From the NCBI RefSeq assembly GCF_000703045.1, contig NZ_JNLJ01000005.1:225023-289022 (forward strand): a stretch of DNA of 64,000 nucleotides. Direction: 5' to 3'. A model generated the notes under the pieces. The model had not been told where the DNA came from, made no database searches, and saw nothing but the letters and a program-made list of their open reading frames with translations. Below, in pieces: positions 1-8,599 of this stretch. Source of the DNA: Persephonella sp. IF05-L8. Its GTDB lineage: Bacteria; Aquificota; Aquificia; Aquificales; Hydrogenothermaceae. The position numbers were made by a program, and so were the translations under genes. Position 1 is the first letter of the stretch, and each line of letters opens with the position of its first letter.

Positions 1-1
1 A

Positions 2-1270
2 GGACTGGAAAAGGCGAAACAGGAATTATACGACCTGATTATATCTGATATGCGTATGCCTGAGATGACAGGGGAGGAGTTTTTAAAAAAGCTCAGAACT
101 TTCAACAAGATAACAAGTTTCATTGTTATGACAGCCTATGGAACTATCCAGAATGCAGTTGAGTGCATGAAAGAAGGGGCTTTTCATTATCTTACTAAAC
201 CTATTGATTTTAACGACCCAGCTGTATGGAAACTTATTCAGGAAGCTGTTGAAAAAGCCCAAATTCTCAAAGAAAATCAAAGGCTAAAGGAAGAACTTGA
301 AGTTGTTAAGGCTGAGGTTGATTTTATCATCACAAGAAATCCTTTAATGCAAAATATAATTGAGTTTATTAAAAAGATAGCGTTGTTTGATAATACTGTT
401 CTGGTTTATGGTGAAAGCGGCGTAGGAAAAGAACTTATAGCAAAAGCTATCCACAAATTAAGTCCCAGAAAGGACAAACCATTTATTCCTGTAAACTGTG
501 CAAATATATCCCCTGACCTTATGGAAGCAGAATTTTTTGGGTATAAAAAAGGTGCATTTACAGGGGCAGATAAAGACAGTGCAGGGCTAATAGAAAAGGC
601 CAACGGTGGAACATTATTTTTAGATGAGATTGGAGAGATACCGTATGATATGCAGGCCAAGTTTTTAAGATTTCTTGAAACAAAAGAAATAAGAAGGATA
701 GGCGAGGAAAAACCCAGGAAAATAGATGTCCGTATAGTTGCAGCAACAAACAGAAATCTGGAAGAAATGGTTAAAAGGGGAGAATTCAGAGAAGACCTGT
801 ATTTCAGAATAGGTGGTTTCAAAATAGAAATTCCACCTCTCAGAGAAAGGAAGGATGATATCCCCCTGCTTGTTGAATATTTTATCCAGAAATTTAATGA
901 GAAATATAATAGAGATGTAAAGGGAATAACCCCACAGGCTCTAAAAATACTTGTTGAGTATGACTGGCCGGGAAATGTTAGACAGCTGGAAAATATGATA
1001 TACAAAGCCTGTATGCTAACAGAACCGGGACAGCCTATAGATGTAAAAAATATAGACCCTGAGATAAAAGGTGCTTCAGAATTCCCTCTAAGCTATTCAG
1101 AAGCAAAAAAACAGTATATGGAAAAATTTATGAAAAAATATCTCAGTGTTCTGCTTTCTATGACAAATGGAAATATCTCAAAAGCTGCCAGAATGGCAAA
1201 TATAGAAAGACAATCTTTACAAAAATTACTTAAAAAATATAATGTTGACCCAGCAAAATATAGAAAATAG
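2..1270 (+). CDS. NtrC-family sigma-54-dependent response regulator (5' end outside window)
   Basis: The reading frame is open from base 2, so the gene starts upstream of the window. The visible part begins inside the receiver domain: the phosphoacceptor Asp lies in LIISDMRMP (bases 47-49), followed by the conserved Thr of MTAYG and the Lys of LTKP. The central AAA+ domain has Walker A GESGVGKE, the sigma-54 contact loop GAFTGA, Walker B GGTLFLDEIGE, AATNR, and the WPGNVRQLEN sensor II region. The C-terminus is a short Fis-type helix-turn-helix (NISKAARMANIERQSLQKLL). By family knowledge it is phosphorylated by a histidine kinase and remodels sigma-54 polymerase at enhancers. The kinase and target genes are not visible. 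The end lies 3 bases before the earliest start of the next gene. Confidence 0.95.
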   Translation, partial: GLEKAKQELYDLIISDMRMPEMTGEEFLKKLRTFNKITSFIVMTAYGTIQNAVECMKEGAFHYLTKPIDFNDPAVWKLIQEAVEKAQILKENQRLKEELEVVKAEVDFIITRNPLMQNIIEFIKKIALFDNTVLVYGESGVGKELIAKAIHKLSPRKDKPFIPVNCANISPDLMEAEFFGYKKGAFTGADKDSAGLIEKANGGTLFLDEIGEIPYDMQAKFLRFLETKEIRRIGEEKPRKIDVRIVAATNRNLEEMVKRGEFREDLYFRIGGFKIEIPPLRERKDDIPLLVEYFIQKFNEKYNRDVKGITPQALKILVEYDWPGNVRQLENMIYKACMLTEPGQPIDVKNIDPEIKGASEFPLSYSEAKKQYMEKFMKKYLSVLLSMTNGNISKAARMANIERQSLQKLLKKYNVDPAKYRK

Positions 1271-1348
1271 CTATTGAAATTTATTTCAAAAAATACTATT
1301 TTTCTGTCAGTTATAAATTACTGGAGGTTATGGAAAAATTTGAAAACA

Positions 1349-3661
1349 ATGGTAAAACAAAGAACAGACGACCTGAAAACACTGGAATATTTTAAATTCC
1401 TTGAGTATCTATCACAGTTTACCCCAAATGAAAAAACAAAAGAAAAAATAAAAAGTCTCAAACCTGCCATAGATAAATATTCTGTAGAGAACAGAATTAC
1501 AAGAACGCAGGAGTTTTTAAATATACTTAATCATGCAGGATATTTCCCTCTTTCTGAAATCCCTGAAATAGATACAGCCCTTGAATTACTATCAATAGAA
1601 GAAAGTATTCTTTCCCCTCAGGAAATACTTGATATAGGTAGTATTCTAAAAATATCCAGAGATATAAAAAACTTTTTATCTCCATACATAAAAGAAACCC
1701 AGCAATTACAAATCATATACAAAGACCTTTATTCCTCTCGGGAAATAGAAAGGATTATTACCGATAGTATAGACCCTTCAGGAATGATAAAAGATACAGC
1801 CAGCAGAGACCTATACAACATCAGAAAAAATATAAAAGAGGTTGAAAAACAAATCACAACAATTCTGGAAAAATTACTTAACAACTCAAAATTTACAGAT
1901 ATTTTGCAGGACAGGATTATTACAATAAGAAGAGACAGGTATGTAATTCCTGTTAAGCATAATTTTGCAGGAAAAATTCAGGGAATTATACAGGACAGGT
2001 CTTCCTCTGGACAAACGGTATACCTTGAGCCTGTTGGAGTTGTAGAACTGAATAATAAGCTCTCAGACCTGAAACTACAGGAACATATTGAGATAAGAAA
2101 AATCCTGAAATTTATAACCGATATACTCAGGGACAAATATCAGAATATATCACGGACATATCAGGCTACTATAGAGTTTGATTTTCTCTACACAATTGGA
2201 AAATACAGCAGAGAGTTCGGCTGTGTGTTCCCAAAACTATCAGATAAAATGTATTTGAAGCAGGTCAGACATCCTATTTTTCTGTTTATGGAAAAAGAAT
2301 TTAAACCAATAGACCTTAGATTAGGGGAAAAGAAAAAAGGACTAATTATCACGGGACCCAACACCGGTGGAAAAACAATAGCCCTAAAAACAGCAGGCTT
2401 ATCAGCCTTACTGGTGCAATCTGGAATTCCTCTACCTGCACAGGAAGAAAGTGAAATTCCTGTATTTGAAGGAGTATTTGCAGACATTGGGGATATGCAG
2501 TCTATAGAGCAAAATCTATCCACATTTTCAGCACACATTAAAAATATCAAAGAAATACTCCAGCAAGCCGGAGAAAAAAGTCTTTTACTTCTTGATGAGC
2601 TTATTCCCGGAACTGACCCAGATGAAGGAGCAGCAATAGGTATCGGAATACTCCACAAAATAAAAGAGTTAAATGCCTATGTAATGGCGACAACACACTT
2701 TAAACAGATTAAGATTTTTGCCCTTTCTGATGATTATTTTGAAGTTGCCTCGGTGGGATTTGATAAAGAAACACTTTCGCCAACATACACACTCCATTAT
2801 AACTCTGTTGGTGAAAGTATGGCATTTTATATTGCTGAAAAGCTTGGTATTGATGAAGAAGTTCTGAATATTGCAAGAAGATATATAGATGAAACATTCC
2901 TGCAGCTTGAAAAGGCAATTCAGGAACTTGAGGTATATAAGGCAAAATATGAAGAAGAACTAAAGGAACTTGAGCAACTAAAAAGCAACTTAACAGAGCA
3001 AAAGGAAAAGTATGATAGGCTGTTAAAGGAACTCCAGAAGGAAAAAGAAAAAAGATGGGAAACTGTTAAAAAAGAAGCAGAGGATTATCTAAAGCAGCTT
3101 AGAGAAGAAGGATATCAGATACTACAGGAATTAAAAACAACAAAATCAGGAAAAAGCCTTGAGCAGTTTCTAAAAGAGCGTAAAAATCTACCTCTTAAAG
3201 AGCAAGAAGAAGAAATTTCCCAGGATATAGATATTGGAGATTTTGTCCGCCTAAAAGGAAAAGGCACCATAGGAGAAGTTATCTCTGTAAGGGAAAACAA
3301 AGTTCATGTTAACTTCAATGGCATTAAAATATGGACTAAAAAATCAGACCTTGAAAAAGTAGAGCAAAAGAAAAAAACAGAGGTTAAATTTAATTTTAGC
3401 AGGAAAAGGGATAGCTCATTTAAGCCTGAGATTAAATTAATTGGGAAAACAAAAGAAGAGGCCATAAAAGAGTTAGAACAATTTATAGACAGGGCTATAA
3501 CAGAAGGTTTTTCAACAGTTAGAATAATTCATGGTTATGGTTCTGGTATACTGAGAAAAGCAGTGAGGGAATATTTAGATACATTACCATATAAAATAAA
3601 ATATGAAGACGCCCCTTATAATGAAGGAGGTATGGGTGTTACAATAGCCCACATACAATAG
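1349..3661 (+). CDS. mutS2: Endonuclease MutS2
   Basis: MutS2-family ATPase, a homodimer thought to suppress homologous recombination or act on ribosome collisions rather than mismatch repair. Walker A GPNTGGKT is near residue 335, Walker B LLLLDELIPGTDPDEG near 412 and MATTHF follows. A long charged coiled coil, a KOW-like segment (GDFVRLKGKGTIGEV) and a C-terminal Smr domain ending with HGYGSGILRKAVREYL come after. A TTG start at 1274 would add 25 unlike residues. The ATG at 1349 gives 770 residues, the usual family length, and begins the typical N-terminus (TLEYFKFLEYL). A TTG at 1340 has better spacing from GGAGG at 1323-1327 and is the alternative. The Smr domain lacks the usual LDLRG entry motif (IKLIGK here). 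Confidence 0.93.
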   Translation: MVKQRTDDLKTLEYFKFLEYLSQFTPNEKTKEKIKSLKPAIDKYSVENRITRTQEFLNILNHAGYFPLSEIPEIDTALELLSIEESILSPQEILDIGSILKISRDIKNFLSPYIKETQQLQIIYKDLYSSREIERIITDSIDPSGMIKDTASRDLYNIRKNIKEVEKQITTILEKLLNNSKFTDILQDRIITIRRDRYVIPVKHNFAGKIQGIIQDRSSSGQTVYLEPVGVVELNNKLSDLKLQEHIEIRKILKFITDILRDKYQNISRTYQATIEFDFLYTIGKYSREFGCVFPKLSDKMYLKQVRHPIFLFMEKEFKPIDLRLGEKKKGLIITGPNTGGKTIALKTAGLSALLVQSGIPLPAQEESEIPVFEGVFADIGDMQSIEQNLSTFSAHIKNIKEILQQAGEKSLLLLDELIPGTDPDEGAAIGIGILHKIKELNAYVMATTHFKQIKIFALSDDYFEVASVGFDKETLSPTYTLHYNSVGESMAFYIAEKLGIDEEVLNIARRYIDETFLQLEKAIQELEVYKAKYEEELKELEQLKSNLTEQKEKYDRLLKELQKEKEKRWETVKKEAEDYLKQLREEGYQILQELKTTKSGKSLEQFLKERKNLPLKEQEEEISQDIDIGDFVRLKGKGTIGEVISVRENKVHVNFNGIKIWTKKSDLEKVEQKKKTEVKFNFSRKRDSSFKPEIKLIGKTKEEAIKELEQFIDRAITEGFSTVRIIHGYGSGILRKAVREYLDTLPYKIKYEDAPYNEGGMGVTIAHIQ

Positions 3662-3672
3662 GAGGAATAGCC

Positions 3673-4191
3673 ATGGATGGAAAAAAGGTTGCCATTTTAC
3701 TTGAAGATTTTGTGGAGGATGTAGAATTTATATATCCTTTTTACAGGTTCAAAGAAGAAGGATATATCGTTGACGTTCTTGCACCAAGAGTTGGCGAGTT
3801 CACAGGTAAAAAAGGTTTGATTTTTCATTCTTCCCATAGAGTAGAGCCTGATACCGTTAACCAGTATATAGCTCTTTTTATTCCAGGTGGATATGCACCT
3901 GATAGATTTAGAAGAGATAAAGAGACTATTGAATTTATCAGAAGAATGTATGAAGAAGGAAAGATTGTTGGTGCAATATGCCATGGTCCATGGGCTTTAA
4001 TCTCTGCCGGAATAATAAAAGGCAAAAGGGTTACAGGATTTTTCTCAATAAAGGATGATATCCAGAATGCAGGTGCAATATACACAGGAAAGCCTGTTGA
4101 GGTTGATGGAAATCTGATTACAGCCACAGACCCTAAGGCTATGCCAGAGATGTTAAAAATAATGACAGCAATGCTTAGAGAAAAGGCATGA
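3673..4191 (+). CDS. DJ-1/PfpI family protein
   Basis: 172 residues, the normal size for a single-domain PfpI/DJ-1 protein. The nucleophile elbow is AICHGPW with Cys103 and His104, and the upstream Glu region fits LEDFVEDVE. The family includes peptidase-like and glyoxalase/deglycase members, mostly stress related, and the substrate cannot be read from the sequence. The start is supported by GGAGG at 3661-3665 shortly after the mutS2 stop. It overlaps the next gene by 4 bases (ATGA), so the two are probably translated together. Confidence 0.9.
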   Translation: MDGKKVAILLEDFVEDVEFIYPFYRFKEEGYIVDVLAPRVGEFTGKKGLIFHSSHRVEPDTVNQYIALFIPGGYAPDRFRRDKETIEFIRRMYEEGKIVGAICHGPWALISAGIIKGKRVTGFFSIKDDIQNAGAIYTGKPVEVDGNLITATDPKAMPEMLKIMTAMLREKA

Positions 4192-5066
4192 GTATTTTAG
4201 GGATAGATATAGGCGGAACATTTATAAAATACTGCGGAAAAGTCGGACAGGATATAAAAAAAGGAAAAGTTCCTACAGAGAAAGATATAGATAGTGTTTT
4301 ATATCAGATAGAAGAACTGATTAAAAACTTTTATCCAAAGGCAATTGGGATTGGTATTGCAGGCCTTGTAAACAAGAAAACAGGAAAATTGGAAAACTCT
4401 CCTAATCTTAAATTTTTAGAAGGTGTTAATCTCAAATCCTTAATAGAAGACAGACTTAAAATCCCTGTCATTGTTGAAAACGATGCCTCTGCTGCTGCCT
4501 TTGGTGAGTATAAGTATGGAGCGGCTAAAAACGGCAAAATAGTTGTATGTCTTACACTGGGGACAGGACTTGGTGGCGGTCTTGTTATTGATGGAAAGCT
4601 TATAGACGGTGTATCAGGAACTGCTATGGAAATAGGCCACACAACCATTGATATAAACGGATGGGAATGTCATTGTGGAAGAAAAGGTTGTTTAGAGGCT
4701 TATGTATCTTCCTATGGGCTGGAAAGATTTTATTTTTTTCAAACAGATGAGAAACTTACCTCTTCAGAGATTATACTCCTTGCAAATGAAGGAAATACTG
4801 CTGCAATGAAGGCTTTGGAAGAATTTTCAGAATACCTTGCCATTGGGCTTATGAATATTTTACATATATCCAATCCTGATTTTATTGTAATTGGAGGAGG
4901 TATACCAGAAAACTATCCTGCCGTTATTGATATGGCAGTTGCAAATCTAAAAAAAATAGCATTCCCTCTTCCCTTTGCCTCCTGCCAGATAAAAAAGGCA
5001 GAACTTGGAGAATATAGCGGAGCATTTGGAGCATTAGCACTTGCAGAGGAGAGATATGGAAGTTAA
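4188..5066 (+). CDS. ROK-family sugar kinase (glucokinase-like)
   Basis: 292 residues with the ROK/ASKHA layout: phosphate-1 loop IGIDIGGT-like segment at the N-terminus (GIDIGGTFIKY), the catalytic-Asp segment VENDASAAAFGEY, LTLGTGLGGG, the sugar-contact segment MEIGH, and the zinc site CHCGRKGCLE characteristic of the family. It should phosphorylate a hexose with ATP in the cytoplasm, glucose being the likeliest substrate by family, though N-acetylhexosamines are possible. The start overlaps the stop of the PfpI gene. Pgi, the next step for glucose 6-phosphate, lies in the same window but 56 kb away. Confidence 0.9.
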   Translation: MSILGIDIGGTFIKYCGKVGQDIKKGKVPTEKDIDSVLYQIEELIKNFYPKAIGIGIAGLVNKKTGKLENSPNLKFLEGVNLKSLIEDRLKIPVIVENDASAAAFGEYKYGAAKNGKIVVCLTLGTGLGGGLVIDGKLIDGVSGTAMEIGHTTIDINGWECHCGRKGCLEAYVSSYGLERFYFFQTDEKLTSSEIILLANEGNTAAMKALEEFSEYLAIGLMNILHISNPDFIVIGGGIPENYPAVIDMAVANLKKIAFPLPFASCQIKKAELGEYSGAFGALALAEERYGS

Positions 5067-5478
5067 AAATCTGGTTTTTAACAGACTGGGAAACAATATA
5101 TCTATTCTTATTGACTATCCCCAATTCCAGATACAGATATGGGATAAGGTAAAATTCAATATAAATGATGGATATGTTGAGATTAAAAGTATAGCTGTAG
5201 ATTTTCAGGATAAATTAAATCTGGAACTAATTATATATAGAAACACAGGAGATATAAGCCTGAAATTCTGTTTTACGGAAAATTTTCTCAAAATAAATGA
5301 GGAATACACCCTTGAACCCTATGATGAAGGGTATATCTGGAAGATAGAAAATCCAGACTTATTATTTAAAATTGGAATGAACCCGGAATTATCAAAACTT
5401 CTCCATAATAACTCTATAAAAATTTTACAGCAAGATTTTTTCAAGAATGTAGCTTTGATATTCTCCGTTATATCTTGA
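5056..5478 (+). CDS. Conserved-looking hypothetical protein
   Basis: About 140 residues, no signal peptide, no membrane segment, rich in Ile, Asn and Phe with alternating hydrophobic residues that suggest a beta-rich fold. I do not recognise a family. The ATG at 5056 is chosen over an in-frame TTG at 5041 because GAGGAG lies just before it. It overlaps the end of the ROK kinase by 11 bases, so it is probably the last gene of the operon starting at mutS2 or the PfpI gene. Confidence 0.65.
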   Translation: MEVKNLVFNRLGNNISILIDYPQFQIQIWDKVKFNINDGYVEIKSIAVDFQDKLNLELIIYRNTGDISLKFCFTENFLKINEEYTLEPYDEGYIWKIENPDLLFKIGMNPELSKLLHNNSIKILQQDFFKNVALIFSVIS

Positions 5479-5486
5479 AAACTTTA

Positions 5487-5514
5487 TTGCAACCACGGTA
5501 AAAACCTATAAATT
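5487..5514 (+). promoter_or_regulatory. Possible sigma-70 promoter for the CsgG-domain gene
   Basis: TTGCAA at 5487-5492 and TAAATT at 5509-5514 are separated by 16 bases, in the 69-base gap before the start at 5548. A very strong ribosome site (AGGAGG at 5535-5540) follows with 7-base spacing. Confidence 0.4.
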
Positions 5515-5547
5515 TATTGATTAGAAAGGAGTACAGGAGGAATTTAA

Positions 5548-6933
5548 ATGATTAATATATTAAAAAAGACCTTATTTGTTGGATTATTGATAGGAATTAT
5601 GCATTATCTTACCGGATGTTCTGGGACAACGGTAACATCCGTTCAAACAACAGAGCAAAATCTAAATGAAACTGTTAAATACGAAGGTCCAAAAGCCAGA
5701 ATAGCCGTAGCTGATTTTAAATGTGTGGCAGCTAAATGTAATGGTTATATAGGAGAAGGTATTAGAGATATGCTTGTTGATGCCCTTGTAAAAACAGGGA
5801 AATTTATTGTTCTTGAAAGAGGTGAAGGATTAGAAGCTATAAAAAAAGAACTTGAGCTTGGTCAATCCGGTCTTGTTCAGCCAGGTAAAGCTCCAAAACC
5901 AGGATTATTAGAAGGTGCTGACATACTTGTAGTGGGTTCTATTGTTGCGTTTGAACCAAATGCAGGAGGAATAAAAGGAGGTATAGGTGCGATTGTTCCA
6001 AAAGTACCAATTCTTGGAGGAATTAAACTGGGGAAAGAGGATGCATATATAGTCGTAATTCTAAGGCTTATAGACGTAAGAACTGGAAGAATTATAAATT
6101 CAACAAGAATAGAAGGGAAAGCCTCAAGTTTTAGTGTAGGGGGGCTTGGAGGAGGAATAATTGGGACTGTTCCGTTGGGGGGAGGTCTTGAAGTATATAA
6201 AAACACCCCAATGGAAAAGGCTGTAATGGTTCTTCTGGACAACGCAGTTAAGGCTATAGAGAAATCAGTTCCAGAAAGCTATTATAGATATAATGCAAAA
6301 GGACTTCCTATTAAACCCACGGTACAAACAACCAATACAGTTGATAACTCTACAAATGTAGAAACCCATGCAACTCACCAATCTGCACAAAACCTTAAAC
6401 TTATTTTTTCAGATGACTTCGAAAGTTATGGAATAGGACAAAAAACTCCTTTAACTAAATGGAAAGGAACTGCAGAAGCAACAGTTAGACTTAAACCTCA
6501 AATTAACAAAAACCTTGGGAAAATACTTGATTTCCATGACCTTCATAACTTTATATGTGCAAAAATACCAAAACAGAAAGATTTTGTAGTTATCTTGCTT
6601 AGAAAAAACGATGATTATCATGATGCCAACCTGTTTTTTAGAGTTAATGAGAAAATAGGATACAAACTCAAAATGAGAGGAGAAAGATACTATATTAAAA
6701 AAGTTTCTGGTAATGATGAGGTGGAAATTGCAGATAACGGTGGTGGAAAAGCCTATAATAACTGGTATAAAACCAAACTTGTGGTAAATGGAAGTAATAT
6801 AAAGGTTTACGATGGAAATAGATTAATACTGGATATCAATGATAACGACCAGTTTTTAAATAAAGCTGGAGATATATGTATCAATGGAGAAGCCTGGTTT
6901 GATGATATAGAAATCTATGAAATTGTAAAGTAA
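5548..6933 (+). CDS. CsgG-domain lipoprotein with C-terminal LamG-like domain
   Basis: 461 residues. The N-terminus is a lipoprotein signal with lipobox YLTGC (Cys24). Residues about 45-250 match the CsgG/penicillin-binding-protein-activator fold: IAVADFKC, GEGIRDMLVDALVKTGKFIVLERGE and a Gly-rich stretch with GADILVVGSI, then VILRLIDVRTGRI. After a Thr/Asn-rich linker the last 170 residues form a beta-sandwich resembling LamG/3-keto-disaccharide-hydrolase domains (FSDDFESYGIG at its start, WFDDIEIYEIV at its end). CsgG proteins form outer-membrane secretion pores for curli, but many relatives are only periplasm-facing lipoproteins. No other curli gene is present, so curli export is not supported. 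The following terminator isolates it as a single-gene unit. Confidence 0.8.
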   Translation: MINILKKTLFVGLLIGIMHYLTGCSGTTVTSVQTTEQNLNETVKYEGPKARIAVADFKCVAAKCNGYIGEGIRDMLVDALVKTGKFIVLERGEGLEAIKKELELGQSGLVQPGKAPKPGLLEGADILVVGSIVAFEPNAGGIKGGIGAIVPKVPILGGIKLGKEDAYIVVILRLIDVRTGRIINSTRIEGKASSFSVGGLGGGIIGTVPLGGGLEVYKNTPMEKAVMVLLDNAVKAIEKSVPESYYRYNAKGLPIKPTVQTTNTVDNSTNVETHATHQSAQNLKLIFSDDFESYGIGQKTPLTKWKGTAEATVRLKPQINKNLGKILDFHDLHNFICAKIPKQKDFVVILLRKNDDYHDANLFFRVNEKIGYKLKMRGERYYIKKVSGNDEVEIADNGGGKAYNNWYKTKLVVNGSNIKVYDGNRLILDINDNDQFLNKAGDICINGEAWFDDIEIYEIVK

Positions 6934-6942
6934 ACATCTTAC

Positions 6943-6965
6943 GCCCCTTTTTTTAAGGGGCTTTT
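6943..6965 (+). terminator. Rho-independent terminator after the CsgG-domain gene
   Basis: GCCCCTT (6943-6949), loop TTTTT, AAGGGGC (6955-6961), then TTTT. The 7-bp GC-rich stem followed by T residues starts 9 bases after the stop codon. Confidence 0.8.
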
Positions 6966-7031
6966 CCTAAACTCATCAAAACTCTGACAAAACCCATTTT
7001 TTTATTTTCATTTCAGGAATAAATTGTTTAT

Positions 7032-7565
7032 ATGAAGAAAATCACTTTTATTATAAGTCTATTCCTAACTTTCATATACGGATGTAATATAGAAGAAAGG
7101 CATCAAGCGCATTTTGTAGGGATATTTACTCAACAACTTGCCGATATGGATAAAGATGATTTCCTTGCCAAAAAAGTAAAAAAAGAGTATCCCAACCTTC
7201 AGATAGGTCTTATTTACTACGATAAATTAGACGACAAATACAAAGCAGTTGACCCAAGAAAAGGTTTTGAAAAATTAGGCTACTCAGAAGCTTACAATAG
7301 AGAAGTTTATCACTATGTTATGCATAACCTTATAAAAAAATCATTAAAAATAGAAGATAAGCAGCTACAAAAACAGCTAATAGCAACTTTAAAGGAATAT
7401 CAGCAATACCTGAAAGAAGCCCGGAAAACAGAAAAAATGCAGCAAGAACTAACAGAAAAACTGCTTAAATATGCTCCATACGGATTGATACTCTTTTTTG
7501 CATTTGTAGGAAGTGGTATAGCTTATCTACTTTTTACAATAGCCAAAAAAGAAAAAATACTCTAA
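7032..7565 (+). CDS. Hypothetical lipoprotein with C-terminal membrane anchor
   Basis: 177 residues. The first 18 residues form a signal with a lipobox-like IYGC. The middle is charged and helical with a probable coiled coil (residues about 105-145, [18 protein letters not shown]), and residues about 150-170 form a transmembrane helix followed by Lys. I do not recognise the family. AGGAAT at 7015-7020 is a weak ribosome site. Its end overlaps the convergent gpsA by 4 bases. Confidence 0.65.
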   Translation: MKKITFIISLFLTFIYGCNIEERHQAHFVGIFTQQLADMDKDDFLAKKVKKEYPNLQIGLIYYDKLDDKYKAVDPRKGFEKLGYSEAYNREVYHYVMHNLIKKSLKIEDKQLQKQLIATLKEYQQYLKEARKTEKMQQELTEKLLKYAPYGLILFFAFVGSGIAYLLFTIAKKEKIL

Positions 7566-8560
7566 AGCTCTTCTTTTTTCGGTTGTCTGTTCATAAGTAT
7601 CTTTACAGCCTCAACAGGAGAAAGATTTTCATAAACCACCCTGTAAACAACATCTGAGATGGGAAGTTCAATATTCTCCTTTTCCATTATTTTTCTCAGA
7701 GCTTTTACAGTTTTTATACCTTCAACCACCTGTCCAACTTCTTGAAGAGCTTTTTCTACAGAAAGCCCTTTTCCCAGTAATTTACCGAATGTTCTGTTTC
7801 TGGATAAATCTCCTGTTGCAGTCAAAACAAGGTCTCCCATACCAGAAAGACCATACAAAGTTTCAGGTTTTCCACCGAACACCTTTGCAACTCTGGTCAT
7901 CTCATAAAGACCTCTGGTAATAAGACCTGCACGGGCATTATTCCCAAGACCAAGCCCGTCGCTTGCACCTGTTGCAATTGCGATAACATTTTTGACTGCA
8001 CCGCCAATCTGAACACCTATAATATCCTTATTTAAATACAGCCTGAAACTTTCTGTGTTCAGAATTGACTGGAGTTTCTCTCCTAACTCTAAATCACCTG
8101 CAAGGGTTACAGCTGTTGGAAGCCCTGCAGCAACTTCTTTCGCAAATGATGGACCCGATAAAGCAAAAATCCGTTTTTTGTCTATCTTAATTGTTTCTGC
8201 AATCACATCAGATATTAGTTTTAAGCTTTCTATCTCTATTCCTTTAGATGCTGAAATAACAGGTTTTTCAACAGGGTAATCTATATGCTGCAAGGTTTGT
8301 CTGATAAATTGGGTAGGAACAGCCACGATTATGATATCCCCTTTATCAAAAGCAAATTTTATATCTGTGGTTCCCTGTATATTTTCCTTTAAAATCAGAC
8401 CTGGTAAATACTTTGAATTTAAATGGTTCTGGTTTATATCTTCTATTACCTCTTGATTTCTTCCCCAGACAAAAACACTCTCAAACTTGTCGGCAAATGC
8501 CTGTGCAAGTGCTGTTCCCCAGCTTCCTGAGCCTAAAATTGTTAAATTTTTAAAATTCAT
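7562..8560 (-). CDS. gpsA: Glycerol-3-phosphate dehydrogenase [NAD(P)+]
   Basis: 332 residues. It reduces dihydroxyacetone phosphate to sn-glycerol 3-phosphate for phospholipid synthesis in the cytoplasm. The N-terminal Rossmann fold has [15 protein letters not shown], the catalytic-Lys region is [32 protein letters not shown], and [23 protein letters not shown] is a family hallmark. The length is typical. AAGGAT precedes the ATG. It is divergent from tonB with only 39 bases between the starts. PgsA, which uses the product, is encoded at 17860. Confidence 0.97.
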   Translation of the reverse strand: MNFKNLTILGSGSWGTALAQAFADKFESVFVWGRNQEVIEDINQNHLNSKYLPGLILKENIQGTTDIKFAFDKGDIIIVAVPTQFIRQTLQHIDYPVEKPVISASKGIEIESLKLISDVIAETIKIDKKRIFALSGPSFAKEVAAGLPTAVTLAGDLELGEKLQSILNTESFRLYLNKDIIGVQIGGAVKNVIAIATGASDGLGLGNNARAGLITRGLYEMTRVAKVFGGKPETLYGLSGMGDLVLTATGDLSRNRTFGKLLGKGLSVEKALQEVGQVVEGIKTVKALRKIMEKENIELPISDVVYRVVYENLSPVEAVKILMNRQPKKEEL

Positions 8561-8564
8561 ATCC

Positions 8565-8593
8565 TTGCCTGCTTTTATCCTCTGTCATAAAAT
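8565..8593 (+). promoter_or_regulatory. Promoter predicting a leaderless tonB mRNA
   Basis: TTGCCT (8565-8570), a 17-base spacer and TAAAAT (8588-8593) are followed by 6 bases and the ATG at 8600. The predicted transcription start therefore coincides with the start codon. No Shine-Dalgarno sequence exists between them, unlike most genes here. Confidence 0.5.
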
Positions 8594-8599
8594 ATAGCT

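Noticed and set aside
406-1005. A 199-codon open frame on the minus strand across the sigma-54 activator
   Set aside because: It lies wholly opposite a gene with complete AAA+ motifs, has no ribosome site and its Ser/Phe/Leu-rich product is typical of an antisense shadow.
1274-1348. TTG at 1274 as the mutS2 start
   Set aside because: The extra 25 residues do not resemble any MutS2 N-terminus and lie upstream of the GGAGG at 1323-1327.
2188-2658. A 156-codon minus-strand frame opposite mutS2
   Set aside because: It mirrors the Walker region codons of MutS2, lacks a start signal and shows no recognisable motif.
5548-6933. A curli secretion locus
   Set aside because: Only the CsgG domain is present, without CsgA/B/E/F-like genes, and the C-terminal fusion is atypical.
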